Source of the DNA: Litchfieldia alkalitelluris
GTDB taxonomy: Bacteria; Bacillota; Bacilli; Bacillales; Bacillaceae_L
NCBI RefSeq assembly: GCF_002019645.1
Contig: NZ_KV917374.1
Location: forward strand, 2,368,696-2,432,695
Length of the DNA stretch: 64,000 nt
Direction: 5' to 3'
Shown here: positions 28,152 to 37,372 of the stretch, in pieces
Layout: every line of letters starts with the position of its first letter
Numbering within the stretch: the stretch's first letter is position 1
Translations under genes and position numbers: made by a program
Notes under the pieces: generated by a model
The model's input: only the letters and a program-made list of their open reading frames with translations
Database searches by the model: none
Told to the model about the DNA's origin: nothing

Positions 28152-28568
28152 ATGAAAATCTCAACTAAGGGTAGATACGGTTTGACAATCATGATTGAAT
28201 TAGCAAAAAAGCATGGTGAGGGACCAACCTCATTAAAGACAATTGCACAAACACATGACTTATCAGAACATTACTTAGAGCAATTAATTTCTCCATTACG
28301 TAATGCGAGGCTAGTTAAAAGTATTCGTGGAGCATATGGAGGATATATCCTTGCAGAAGAACCTGCAAATATCACAGCCGGTGATATTATTCGTGTGCTC
28401 GAGGGGCCGATAAGTCCTGTTGAAGTCTTAGAGGATGAAGAACCAGCTAAACGACAGCTTTGGATAAGAATCCGTGATGCCGTAAAAGATGTCCTTGATA
28501 ATACAACATTAGAGGATTTAGCTAGCTATACTGATGGTGAGCAAGAATCTTATATGTTTTATATTTAG
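28152..28568 (+). CDS. cymR: Rrf2-family cysteine metabolism repressor CymR
   Basis: 138 residues from ATG 28152 (the upstream GTG at 28146 is part of the GTGAGG site). Starts MKISTKGRYGLTIMIELAKK, a winged helix-turn-helix Rrf2 protein, and ends DGEQESYMFYI, nearly identical to B. subtilis CymR. CymR with CysK represses sulfur assimilation and cysteine uptake genes. No iron-sulfur cysteines are present, as expected for CymR. It heads a cluster with iscS and mnmA. Confidence 0.95.
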   Translation: MKISTKGRYGLTIMIELAKKHGEGPTSLKTIAQTHDLSEHYLEQLISPLRNARLVKSIRGAYGGYILAEEPANITAGDIIRVLEGPISPVEVLEDEEPAKRQLWIRIRDAVKDVLDNTTLEDLASYTDGEQESYMFYI

Positions 28569-28651
28569 GTTTATAACATGGGCATTTAGGTATGTTTTTA
28601 TAAAAATAAAGTTATACTTGCACTATATATTAAGACGAAGGAGGGTGCGTT

Positions 28652-29797
28652 ATGGAGAGAATATACATGGATCATGCTGCTACATCACCGATGCATCCTG
28701 AAGTTATCGAAAAAATGATTCCCTATATGGCAGATGTTTTTGGTAATCCATCAAGTATCCATTCATTTGGTCGTGAAAGCAGACATATTTTAGATGAAGC
28801 CAGAAAAACAGTTTCAAAAAGCATAGGTGCAAAAGAGAATGAAATTGTATTCACGAGTGGTGGAACTGAAGCAGATAACACAGCTATTATAGGATATGCA
28901 CTTGCAAATAGACATAAAGGCAACCATATTATTACTACAACAATTGAGCATCATGCGGTATTACATACTTGTGAGTATTTGGAGAAGCATGGATTTAAGG
29001 TAACTTACTTACCTGTCAACGAGCATGGGCAAGTCACCGCCCAGCAAGTTGCAAATTCTTTGACAGATGAGACAATTCTTGTCACAATCATGTATGGTAA
29101 CAATGAGGTTGGTACGATTCAGCCAATTGAGGCAATTGGTCATCTTGTTAAACCACATCAAGCTGTTTTCCATACTGATGCCGTTCAAGCGTATGGATTG
29201 GTGCCAATAAATGTTGAAGAATTAGGTATTGATTTGCTTTCTGTTTCTGCCCATAAAATTAATGGACCAAAAGGGACAGGCTTTCTTTATGTTCGTCAGG
29301 GAATTAAATTAACACCACATTTGTATGGTGGTGAGCAGGAACGTAAAAGGCGTGCAGGAACAGAAAACGTCGCTGGAATTGTTGGGTTAAGTCAAGCGGT
29401 TTTAATTTCCCATGGGACAATCGAGGCAAAGCGTAAACAATATCTTGAATTTCGTCAAACCTTTATATCCATTTTAGATGAAAGTGGTGTTTCATATAAC
29501 ATCAATGGTCATACTGAAGAAACATTATCACACATCTTAAATATAAGTTTTCCCGGAACAAATGTAGAATCAATGCTTGTTAATTTAGATTTAAGTGGAA
29601 TCGCTGTTTCTAGTGGATCAGCTTGTACAGCAGGATCGATTGAGCCATCGCATGTCCTTGTTGCCATGTTTGGTAAAGACTCAGAGCGAATTATCTCTTC
29701 AATACGCTATAGCTTTGGATTAGGAAATACATTAGATCAAGTGATCCAGGCCGCACAGAAAACAGTTACTATTGTTAAACGATTAACACAGCAGTAG
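28652..29797 (+). CDS. iscS: Cysteine desulfurase (IscS/NifS type, YrvO)
   Basis: 381 residues. PLP-binding Lys lies in SAHKINGPKG (about residue 200); the catalytic Cys lies in SSGSACTAGS (about 325). It frees sulfur from cysteine as a protein persulfide and passes it to MnmA encoded directly downstream, the dedicated pair for 2-thiouridine in B. subtilis. GAAGGAGG precedes the ATG. Confidence 0.95.
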   Translation: MERIYMDHAATSPMHPEVIEKMIPYMADVFGNPSSIHSFGRESRHILDEARKTVSKSIGAKENEIVFTSGGTEADNTAIIGYALANRHKGNHIITTTIEHHAVLHTCEYLEKHGFKVTYLPVNEHGQVTAQQVANSLTDETILVTIMYGNNEVGTIQPIEAIGHLVKPHQAVFHTDAVQAYGLVPINVEELGIDLLSVSAHKINGPKGTGFLYVRQGIKLTPHLYGGEQERKRRAGTENVAGIVGLSQAVLISHGTIEAKRKQYLEFRQTFISILDESGVSYNINGHTEETLSHILNISFPGTNVESMLVNLDLSGIAVSSGSACTAGSIEPSHVLVAMFGKDSERIISSIRYSFGLGNTLDQVIQAAQKTVTIVKRLTQQ

Positions 29798-30934
<1,137 letters not shown>

Positions 30935-30945
30935 TACTTTTATGA

Positions 30946-30983
30946 GTGAGCAACTCTTTTCCTTAGGAGTTGCTCACTTTTTT
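30946..30983 (+). terminator. Terminator of the iscS-mnmA transcript
   Basis: Perfect 11-bp stem GTGAGCAACTC (30946-30956) / GAGTTGCTCAC (30967-30977), then six T residues. Confidence 0.85.
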
Positions 30984-31029
30984 GGTTTTAGGAAATTATA
31001 ACTATGTAAGGTAATGTAGTGAAACCCTG

Positions 31030-31530
31030 TTGGGGTGAAAAAAACGGGCGGGACTCAGAAGGAAAGCGGCGATTTTCAGAAAGAATCCGGCGGGAAAGCG
31101 AGGAAATCCGGCGAGAGACATTCGAGTGACTGGTTCGGGTGAAAAAATCCGGCGGGACTCAGAAGGAAAGCGGCGATTTTCAGAAAGAATCCGGCGAGAA
31201 GTGACTGGTTCGGGTGAAAGAAACGGGCGGGATTTAGAATGAAAGCGGCGACTTTCAGAAAGAATCCGGCGGGAAAGCGAGGAAATCCGGCGAGAACCAT
31301 TCGAGCGACGGGTTCGGGTGAAAAAAACGGGCGGGATTTAGAATGAAAGCGGCGACTTTCAGAAAGAATCCGGCGGGAAAGCGAGGAAATCCGGCGAGAC
31401 ACATTCGAGTGACTGGTTCGGGTGAAAAAAACGGGCGGGATTTAGAAGGAAAGCGGCGACTTTCAGAAAGAATCTGGCGGGAAAGCAAGGAAATCCGGCG
31501 AGACACATTCGAGTAACTGGTTCGAAGAAA
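31030..31530. repeat. GC-rich tandem array, 104-bp unit, five copies (array 2)
   Basis: Units begin at TTCGGGTGAAAAAAACGGGC or close variants: 31030, 31134, 31209, 31313, 31417, ending at 31521. Four are 104 bases; the second is shortened to 75 by loss of the middle segment. Each unit contains four CGGCG-type blocks (CGGGCGGGA, AGCGGCGA, TCCGGCGGGA, TCCGGCGAGA) and the short inverted repeat GAAAG/CTTTC. Base composition is far more GC-rich than the flanks. Open frames across it on the minus strand change phase with each copy and are not genes. Confidence 0.93.
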
Positions 31531-31660
31531 AAAACTCCCTCATTCTGTAGAATCACCGAGAGTAAATTCCTTGTGATGACCCTTTATAATATCTCTCCTA
31601 TAATTCACTAATTTTCCCAAACAAGTTTCATAACGTAACAAGAATTACAGAAAAAAATTA

Positions 31661-31669
31661 TGCTATAAT
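31661..31669 (+). promoter_or_regulatory. Extended -10 promoter for yrrB
   Basis: TGCTATAAT at 31661-31669; no convincing -35, which fits an extended -10 promoter. Leader about 50 bases. Confidence 0.5.
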
Positions 31670-31725
31670 GTCTAAATAGTAGTGGTTAAACGACCATCAA
31701 CAGATTAAATATTGGAGTGTACAAA

Positions 31726-32391
31726 ATGGATTATAATAAAACTGGAATACAATATATGCAAGAAGGCAAATACGAAGAAGCTGCAAAGGCATTTTCAGCA
31801 GCAATCGAAGAAAATCCGAATGAAGCATTATATTATGTGAACTTCGGAAACTTACTTTCTGCAGTAGACGAGCCCGAGAAGGCAATTAGATTTTACCAAA
31901 AGGCACTTGAAATCACACCAACGATTGCAACGGCTTATTATGGAATGGGAAATGTGTATTATAATCTTGGTGATTTTCAAAAAGCGAAAGAGCATTTTGA
32001 AACAGCAAATAAACATGGCTTAGAAAACAGTGATACGTTTTTTATGTTAGGGATGACACTACAGCAAATGGAACAGGACAAGCTTTCTCTTGTTTATTTG
32101 CAACGGGCAGTGGAATTAAATGAAGAAGATACAGAAGCTCGTTTTCAATTAGGATTGAGTTTAGCTGGTCAATCTTTTATCGATGAAGCGATTGAGCAGT
32201 TTATCGAAGTTACAACAAGAAACCCGTCACATGCAGACGCATTTTATAACTTAGGTGTTGCTTATGCTGGTTATAAAGAGGATGCTGAAAAAGCCCTAGA
32301 GATGTTTAACAAAGCACTAGAAATACAGCCAACCCATGCCTTGGCTCATAACGGTAAACAAATTGTTGAGAGTGCGCTTAGCGAACAATAA
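31726..32391 (+). CDS. yrrB: TPR-repeat protein YrrB
   Basis: 221 residues from ATG 31726 (TGGAG eight bases upstream; GTG 31717 is inside that site). Six tandem 34-residue tetratricopeptide repeats fill the whole protein, with the canonical A-x-Y-x-x-G and F-x-x-A positions visible (for example ATAYYGMGNVYYNLGDFQKA). A binding scaffold; partner unknown. Between mnmA and recD2 as in B. subtilis. Confidence 0.9.
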   Translation: MDYNKTGIQYMQEGKYEEAAKAFSAAIEENPNEALYYVNFGNLLSAVDEPEKAIRFYQKALEITPTIATAYYGMGNVYYNLGDFQKAKEHFETANKHGLENSDTFFMLGMTLQQMEQDKLSLVYLQRAVELNEEDTEARFQLGLSLAGQSFIDEAIEQFIEVTTRNPSHADAFYNLGVAYAGYKEDAEKALEMFNKALEIQPTHALAHNGKQIVESALSEQ

Positions 32392-32422
32392 CATAAGCAT
32401 TACATGAAAGGGGGAGGAATCT

Positions 32423-34810
32423 GTGCAACAAGGCTTAGATTTATTTGATGAACAGCAGAAATATATGAAAGGTTCACATTTAGTGACGATTTTTCATAAT
32501 GAAAGTAATTTATACTCTGTTGTGAGAATTAGACTAGAAGAAACAAATGAAAACTATGAAGAAAAAGAAGCTGTTGTAACAGGCTACTTTCCTCGAATTC
32601 ATGAAAATGAAACATATACCTTTTTCGGATTTCTAAAGGACCATCCAAAGTTTGGTATGCAATTTCAAGTGGAGAAATTCCGAAAAGAAATGCCACAGTC
32701 TAAACAGGGAATTATTCAGTATCTGTCCGGAGATATGTTTAAGGGAATTGGAAAGAAAACGGCTGAAAAAATAGTAGATGTATTGGGTGAAAACGCAATT
32801 TCGAGAATTCTTTCAGATCCTTCATCGTTAAAAAAGATTCCCAAGCTACCAGAAGAAAAAGCAAAAGAAATTTATGATACGTTAATGGAGCATCAAGGCC
32901 TTGAACAGGTAATGATAGGATTATCGCAGCACGGATTTGGTCCTCAAGTTTCAATGAAAATTTATCAAAAGTATAAAGAAGAAACACTTTCAATAATTCA
33001 AGCCAATCCTTATCGACTTGTTGAAGATATAGAAGGAGTTGGTTTTGGACGGGCTGATGAATTAGGGCAGGGGCTTGGACTTTCAGGAAACCATCCAGAT
33101 CGTATTCGAGCAGGTATATTATACATATTAGAACAAGATTCGCTTCAAGAAGGCCATGTATATTTAACGGCTGAGCAATTGATTATCAAAGTAAAATCAT
33201 TATTAGACGGCAATCAGTTAGAAACCATCTCTGAAATCGATATATCACAGCAAATCATCACCTTGACCGAAGAAGGGCGTATTGTTACTGAAGAAAGCAG
33301 GGTGTATGTTCCATCACTTTATTTTTCAGAAAAAGGCTTGGTAACAAATATTAATAAAATTCTTGATCAAACTGAATACACTGATCAATTCCCAGAGTCT
33401 GAATTCTTATTAGCTCTTGGTGAACTTGAGGAGAGATTAAAGGTTCAGTATGCTCCTTCGCAAAAGGATGCCATACAAAAAGCCTTAATGTCTCCGATGC
33501 TCTTATTAACGGGAGGTCCTGGAACAGGGAAAACAACGGTTATTAAGGGGATTGTCGAGCTTTACAGTGAATTACATGGTTGTTCTTTAGATTCAAAAGA
33601 TTATAATGATGAAAATCCTTATCCAATCAGGTTAGTTGCTCCTACAGGTCGCGCAGCAAAGCGTATGAGTGAAGCAACAGGACTACCGGCCGTTACTATC
33701 CATCGATTATTAGGATGGAATGGTGTTGAAGGGTTTCAGCATGATGAAGACAATCCGATTACGGGGAAAATATTAATTGTTGATGAGGTATCAATGGTTG
33801 ATATTTGGCTAGCAAATCAGCTATTTAAGTCTTTACCAGATTCGATTCAAGTTATTATGGTAGGAGATGAAGATCAGCTTCCATCAGTCGGGCCGGGTCA
33901 GGTATTAAAAGATTTACTGTCTTCTAACATCATCCCAACAGTACGATTAACTGATATTTACCGACAATCTGAAGGTTCGTCGATTATTGAATTAGCGCAT
34001 GATATCAAGAAAGGGACCTTACCTCCTGATATCACACAACCAAAAGCTGACCGCTCGTTTATTAATTGTGGTTCAGGGCAAGTCCTTGAAGTGGTAAAAA
34101 AAGTAGCAGCAAATGCCAAAAAGAAAGGTTATTCAGCCCGAGATATTCAAGTGCTTGCTCCAATGTACAGAGGTCCTGCTGGAATTGATAGTCTTAATGT
34201 TATGCTACAAGATTTATTTAATCCTGCTTCAGATCAAAAAAGGGAACTTACTTTCGGTAGTATCGTATATCGAGTGGGCGATAAAATTTTACAACTTGTG
34301 AACCAACCTGAAAGTAATGTCTTTAATGGTGATATGGGAGAAGTTGTTTCGATCTTCTTTGCAAAGGAAAACACAGAAAAGCAAGATCTTCTTGTGGTTT
34401 CATATGAAGGAAATGAAGTGACTTATACAAAACAGGATTTAAATCAAATTACTCACGCCTACTGCTGCTCTATACATAAATCTCAAGGAAGCGAATTTCC
34501 GATTGTCATATTACCAGTTGTAAAAAGTTATTATCGGATGCTTCGAAAGAATCTCATTTATACCGCGATTACAAGGAGTAAAAACTTCCTAATTTTATGC
34601 GGTGAACAAGATGCCTTTGTTCAGGGAATTAATCGAGTAGAGGATGGACTACGCCAAACAACATTGTGTTTAAAGCTAAAAGATGAACTTCAAGAGATAA
34701 AGCAGCTAGAGCATACTGTTGAAGTAGAAGACATCTTTTTGACTGATCCAAATATTGGAATGGAAAACGTTACACCGTATGACTTTATGGATATTACGTA
34801 TGATAAGTAA
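32423..34810 (+). CDS. recD2: SF1B helicase RecD2 (YrrC)
   Basis: 795 residues, GTG start after GGGGGAGG. The N-terminal OB and helix-hairpin-helix region (FKGIGKKTAEKIVD near 111) marks RecD2 rather than RecD of RecBCD. Walker A GGPGTGKTT near 364, Walker B ILIVDEVSMVD near 451, motif IV-VI including THAYCCSIHKSQGSEFP near 680. Works 5'-3' in genome maintenance and replication restart. TAA overlaps the next ATG. Confidence 0.95.
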   Translation: MQQGLDLFDEQQKYMKGSHLVTIFHNESNLYSVVRIRLEETNENYEEKEAVVTGYFPRIHENETYTFFGFLKDHPKFGMQFQVEKFRKEMPQSKQGIIQYLSGDMFKGIGKKTAEKIVDVLGENAISRILSDPSSLKKIPKLPEEKAKEIYDTLMEHQGLEQVMIGLSQHGFGPQVSMKIYQKYKEETLSIIQANPYRLVEDIEGVGFGRADELGQGLGLSGNHPDRIRAGILYILEQDSLQEGHVYLTAEQLIIKVKSLLDGNQLETISEIDISQQIITLTEEGRIVTEESRVYVPSLYFSEKGLVTNINKILDQTEYTDQFPESEFLLALGELEERLKVQYAPSQKDAIQKALMSPMLLLTGGPGTGKTTVIKGIVELYSELHGCSLDSKDYNDENPYPIRLVAPTGRAAKRMSEATGLPAVTIHRLLGWNGVEGFQHDEDNPITGKILIVDEVSMVDIWLANQLFKSLPDSIQVIMVGDEDQLPSVGPGQVLKDLLSSNIIPTVRLTDIYRQSEGSSIIELAHDIKKGTLPPDITQPKADRSFINCGSGQVLEVVKKVAANAKKKGYSARDIQVLAPMYRGPAGIDSLNVMLQDLFNPASDQKRELTFGSIVYRVGDKILQLVNQPESNVFNGDMGEVVSIFFAKENTEKQDLLVVSYEGNEVTYTKQDLNQITHAYCCSIHKSQGSEFPIVILPVVKSYYRMLRKNLIYTAITRSKNFLILCGEQDAFVQGINRVEDGLRQTTLCLKLKDELQEIKQLEHTVEVEDIFLTDPNIGMENVTPYDFMDITYDK

Positions 34811-35310
34811 TGTTCGGAAAGGCGGGATATTCTTTGCGGACATTCTCATTATTAAAAGGTGTACCCGTTTACCAGTCAGAAACAGGAAAAAAACTTGGAT
34901 ATGTTTCTGATATATATTTAAGTGAACATGGAACCATTGAAGGTTTATTAATGGATGGGAAAGGTCTTTTTCAGCGAGATCGTTTAATTCCGATTGAATC
35001 CGTTTCATCATTTGGGCATGATGGGGTAATGGTCGCAAGTGAAATAGAATTACAACCAATTCAAAAAGATAAATCAAAGCACTTTTTATACTCACATCAC
35101 GGGCTATACCGAAAACCTGTTCTTTCTTCAGAAGGAGAAAAACTAGGTTTATTAGAAGATGTATATTTTAGGGAAGAAATGGGCACTATTATAGGGTATG
35201 AATTAACGGATGGATTCTTTGCTGATATTACCGAGGGAAAAAGAGTAGTCAAAACAACTGCACCCCTCACAATCGGAGAAGAAGTCATCGTCGTACAAGT
35301 AAAACCGTGA
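34810..35310 (+). CDS. yrrD: PRC-barrel domain protein YrrD
   Basis: 166 residues, start overlapping the recD2 stop (TAATG). Two PRC-barrel-like beta domains, about 12-80 (VYQSETGKKLGYVSDIYLSE) and 92-160 (VLSSEGEKLGLLEDVYFREE). PRC-barrel proteins bind RNA, membranes or photosynthetic complexes in other systems; here the role is unknown. Position after recD2 matches B. subtilis yrrD. Confidence 0.85.
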   Translation: MFGKAGYSLRTFSLLKGVPVYQSETGKKLGYVSDIYLSEHGTIEGLLMDGKGLFQRDRLIPIESVSSFGHDGVMVASEIELQPIQKDKSKHFLYSHHGLYRKPVLSSEGEKLGLLEDVYFREEMGTIIGYELTDGFFADITEGKRVVKTTAPLTIGEEVIVVQVKP

Positions 35311-35325
35311 TGTGAGGTGTGCCCT

Positions 35326-35517
35326 TTGTTTAATTGCCCAAATTGTAAATCAAAGGATATTGGAAAAATTGGTGTAAACCAATATTATTGTTGGAATTGC
35401 TTTATTGAATTGTCAGTTTCAAAAGGCCAGATTAATACCCATCAAGTTGAAGAGGACGGAACTTTGAGTTCATTAGATGATCTTTTTGCTGAGGAAGACA
35501 GAAGCATAAGCATGTAA
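35326..35517 (+). CDS. Small zinc-ribbon protein
   Basis: 63 residues. The frame is open from a GTG at 35317, but GAGGTG (35314-35319) places the start at TTG 35326, giving MFNCPNCKSKDIGKIGVNQ. Two CxxC knuckles (CPNC, CWNC) about 20 residues apart form a zinc ribbon; the tail is acidic. Follows yrrD by 15 bases and is likely co-transcribed. Function unknown. Confidence 0.75.
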   Translation: MFNCPNCKSKDIGKIGVNQYYCWNCFIELSVSKGQINTHQVEEDGTLSSLDDLFAEEDRSISM

Positions 35518-35540
35518 TTCTACAGCTAGGGGTGAAGGAT

Positions 35541-35675
35541 ATGAATAAGACGTTTACTTCGCTAGTTGCTCTTGGGTTAGGTGCAGCTGCATATAGCATG
35601 GCACAAAGAAATAACCTAATGAATGGCCGTAAAATGAAAAAAATGCGTAAAAGAATCGTAAAAGCTATGTCTTAA
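35541..35675 (+). CDS. yrzQ: DUF3918 small protein (YrzQ-like)
   Basis: 44 residues, GGGTGAAGG upstream of ATG 35541. Short Ala/Gly-rich hydrophobic N terminus (SLVALGLGAAAYSMAQ) then a strongly basic tail (KMKKMRKRIVKAMS). This is the DUF3918 pattern. Probably membrane-associated and nucleic-acid or lipid-head-group facing; no known function. Confidence 0.8.
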   Translation: MNKTFTSLVALGLGAAAYSMAQRNNLMNGRKMKKMRKRIVKAMS

Positions 35676-35680
35676 TATGT

Positions 35681-35708
35681 AAGGGGCTACCATTGGGTAG
35701 TCCCTTTT
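35681..35708 (+). terminator. Terminator after the recD2 operon
   Basis: Stem AAGGGGCTACC / GGTAGTCCCTT with a short ATTG loop and a T run. Confidence 0.75.
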
Positions 35709-35721
35709 ATTGTGAACTTCG

Positions 35722-35765
35722 ATCCAGGCGCTTTCCGCTGGCAGTTTTCGGTGAGCGCCTATCAA
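35722..35765. repeat. Small remnant resembling dispersed element B
   Basis: CCAGGCGCTTTCCGC ... GAGCGCCT keeps the outer arms (AGGCGCT / AGCGCCT) of family B but has lost the centre. Confidence 0.5.
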
Positions 35766-35868
35766 AGACATTTAGACAACTTCTTATTGGTGGTTTTCCC
35801 ACCTCTCTCCCTTAAGTGCATAAAAGCACCACCAAGACTCCACACTAATGATGGAGAGGTGATTTAAA

Positions 35869-36969
35869 TTGAAGGAAATCCAATTAAAGTGGATTTATCG
35901 AATAACCATCTTTTTATTAGTTGCTCTATTAATCCTGATATTAGTCAAACTCTCACCAATTTGGTTACCAATTTTATCAATTTTAAAAGTAATATTTGTC
36001 CCCTTTATAATCGCTATATTTATCACTTATTTATTACATCCGTTTGTTGAAAAAGTACATGCTCGAGGGCTTCCGAGACCGATTGCCATATTAATTATCT
36101 ATCTGTTATTTTTTGGAGGGGTTTCGTATGGCATTTACCGGGCCATTCCGATCCTCATTGTTCAATTAAGAGATTTAGTTGAAAGTGTCCCTGAATTGAT
36201 GGAAACATATCGGACCTGGCTCCAACAAATCGAATATACTACCTCAGACTTACCATCAGGATTACATGCAAAGATTGATGAGGCATTTGCCACTGTAGAA
36301 AGAAGTATGGATGAACTGATTTCAAGAGCGGTTACAATGGCCAAAGGTTTATTTAATTCAATTATCATTATTGCAATCGTCCCGTTTATTGTCTTTTATA
36401 TGCTCAAGGATTATGATCAAATGAAAAAGGCATTATGGTATATCACACCGAGAAAATGGAGACAACCATCTCAACTGTTTTTAAAAGATGTTGATGAGTC
36501 CCTTGGTAATTATATTAGAGGGCAGCTGTTAGTTTGTTTAATTATGGGTCTTATTGCTTCAATTGCACTTTGGTTAGCAGGAATGAAATATCCTTTATTA
36601 CTTGGATTCATCATTGGAATAACAGATATTATTCCATATTTCGGTCCTATCATTGGTGCTATTCCTGCAGTAATCATTGCTGCAACAATCTCTAATAAAA
36701 TGATCATTATAGTTATTTTAATCATTTTTGGGCTGCAGTTCATCGAAGGAAATCTTTTATCTCCACTGATTGTCGGAAAAAGCCTTCATATGCACCCAAT
36801 TCTAATTATGGCTGCCCTGTTATTAGGTGGTGAGATTGGTGGAGTCGTTGGTCTTTTAGTGGCCGTTCCTATTTTAGCAGTTGTGAAAGTAATTTTATTG
36901 CATGCCAAAGCTCATTTGGTTAACTACTGGAAAAGCAAAAAAATACAACATGAGAATGATACGCTATAA
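35869..36969 (+). CDS. yrrI: AI-2E family transporter (YrrI)
   Basis: 366 residues, TTG start after GGAGAGGTGA. Eight hydrophobic segments and the family blocks PFIIAIFITYLLHPFVEKV near 45 and ITDIIPYFGPIIGAIPAVI near 262. Members export AI-2-like molecules or act as Na+/H+ antiporters; the substrate here is unknown. Precedes alaS as in B. subtilis. Confidence 0.88.
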   Translation: MKEIQLKWIYRITIFLLVALLILILVKLSPIWLPILSILKVIFVPFIIAIFITYLLHPFVEKVHARGLPRPIAILIIYLLFFGGVSYGIYRAIPILIVQLRDLVESVPELMETYRTWLQQIEYTTSDLPSGLHAKIDEAFATVERSMDELISRAVTMAKGLFNSIIIIAIVPFIVFYMLKDYDQMKKALWYITPRKWRQPSQLFLKDVDESLGNYIRGQLLVCLIMGLIASIALWLAGMKYPLLLGFIIGITDIIPYFGPIIGAIPAVIIAATISNKMIIIVILIIFGLQFIEGNLLSPLIVGKSLHMHPILIMAALLLGGEIGGVVGLLVAVPILAVVKVILLHAKAHLVNYWKSKKIQHENDTL

Positions 36970-36982
36970 TTGTAAGCAAAGA

Positions 36983-37011
36983 TTGACAAAGTTTTTTTGC
37001 TTGTCTATAAT
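36983..37011 (+). promoter_or_regulatory. Consensus sigma-A promoter of the alaS leader
   Basis: TTGACA (36983-36988), 17-bp spacer, TATAAT (37006-37011). Confidence 0.85.
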
Positions 37012-37017
37012 TGGCAT

Positions 37018-37330
37018 GAAGTTGATTTAACGTACTCATTTAAAATAAATAACATATAAAAACTATGAAGGAACCAGTATGTTACAGACCATTTTACATG
37101 TATATCCGTTAATAACGGACATACTCAGAGAGGGATCTCCTTGGCTGTGAGAGATTCTATTTGAAGGGTAACAGAACGCTAATCCGGAGTGTAGGAAAAA
37201 CCTACCGGGAAATCCCGTTATCATGCTCATGAGGTGATGAACATAAGCAACGTGTGTTCATAATCAGGGTGGTACCGCGAGAATACTCTCGTCCCTGTTT
37301 TTTTAGGGATAAGAGTATTCTTTTTTATTT
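37018..37330 (+). promoter_or_regulatory. T-box riboswitch controlling alaS
   Basis: AGTA (37076-37079) and GAA (about 37174) mark the stem I loop E. The specifier GCT (Ala) is at 37178-37180 in GAACGCTAA. T-box AGGGTGGTACCGCGAG spans 37266-37281; its UGGU fits the A73 discriminator of tRNA-Ala. The terminator stem GAATACTCT...AGAGTATTC (about 37281-37320) ends in a T run. Uncharged tRNA-Ala stabilises the antiterminator. Confidence 0.95.
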
Positions 37331-37372
37331 CCCTAAAAGTGGTCTGATAATAATACATAGGAGGAAAATAAG

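Noticed and set aside
31076-31556. Three staggered minus-strand ORFs of 65-108 codons with SRRILSESRRF-like repeats
   Set aside because: They cross the 104-bp array; the unit is not a multiple of three, so the phase changes each copy. No start signals.
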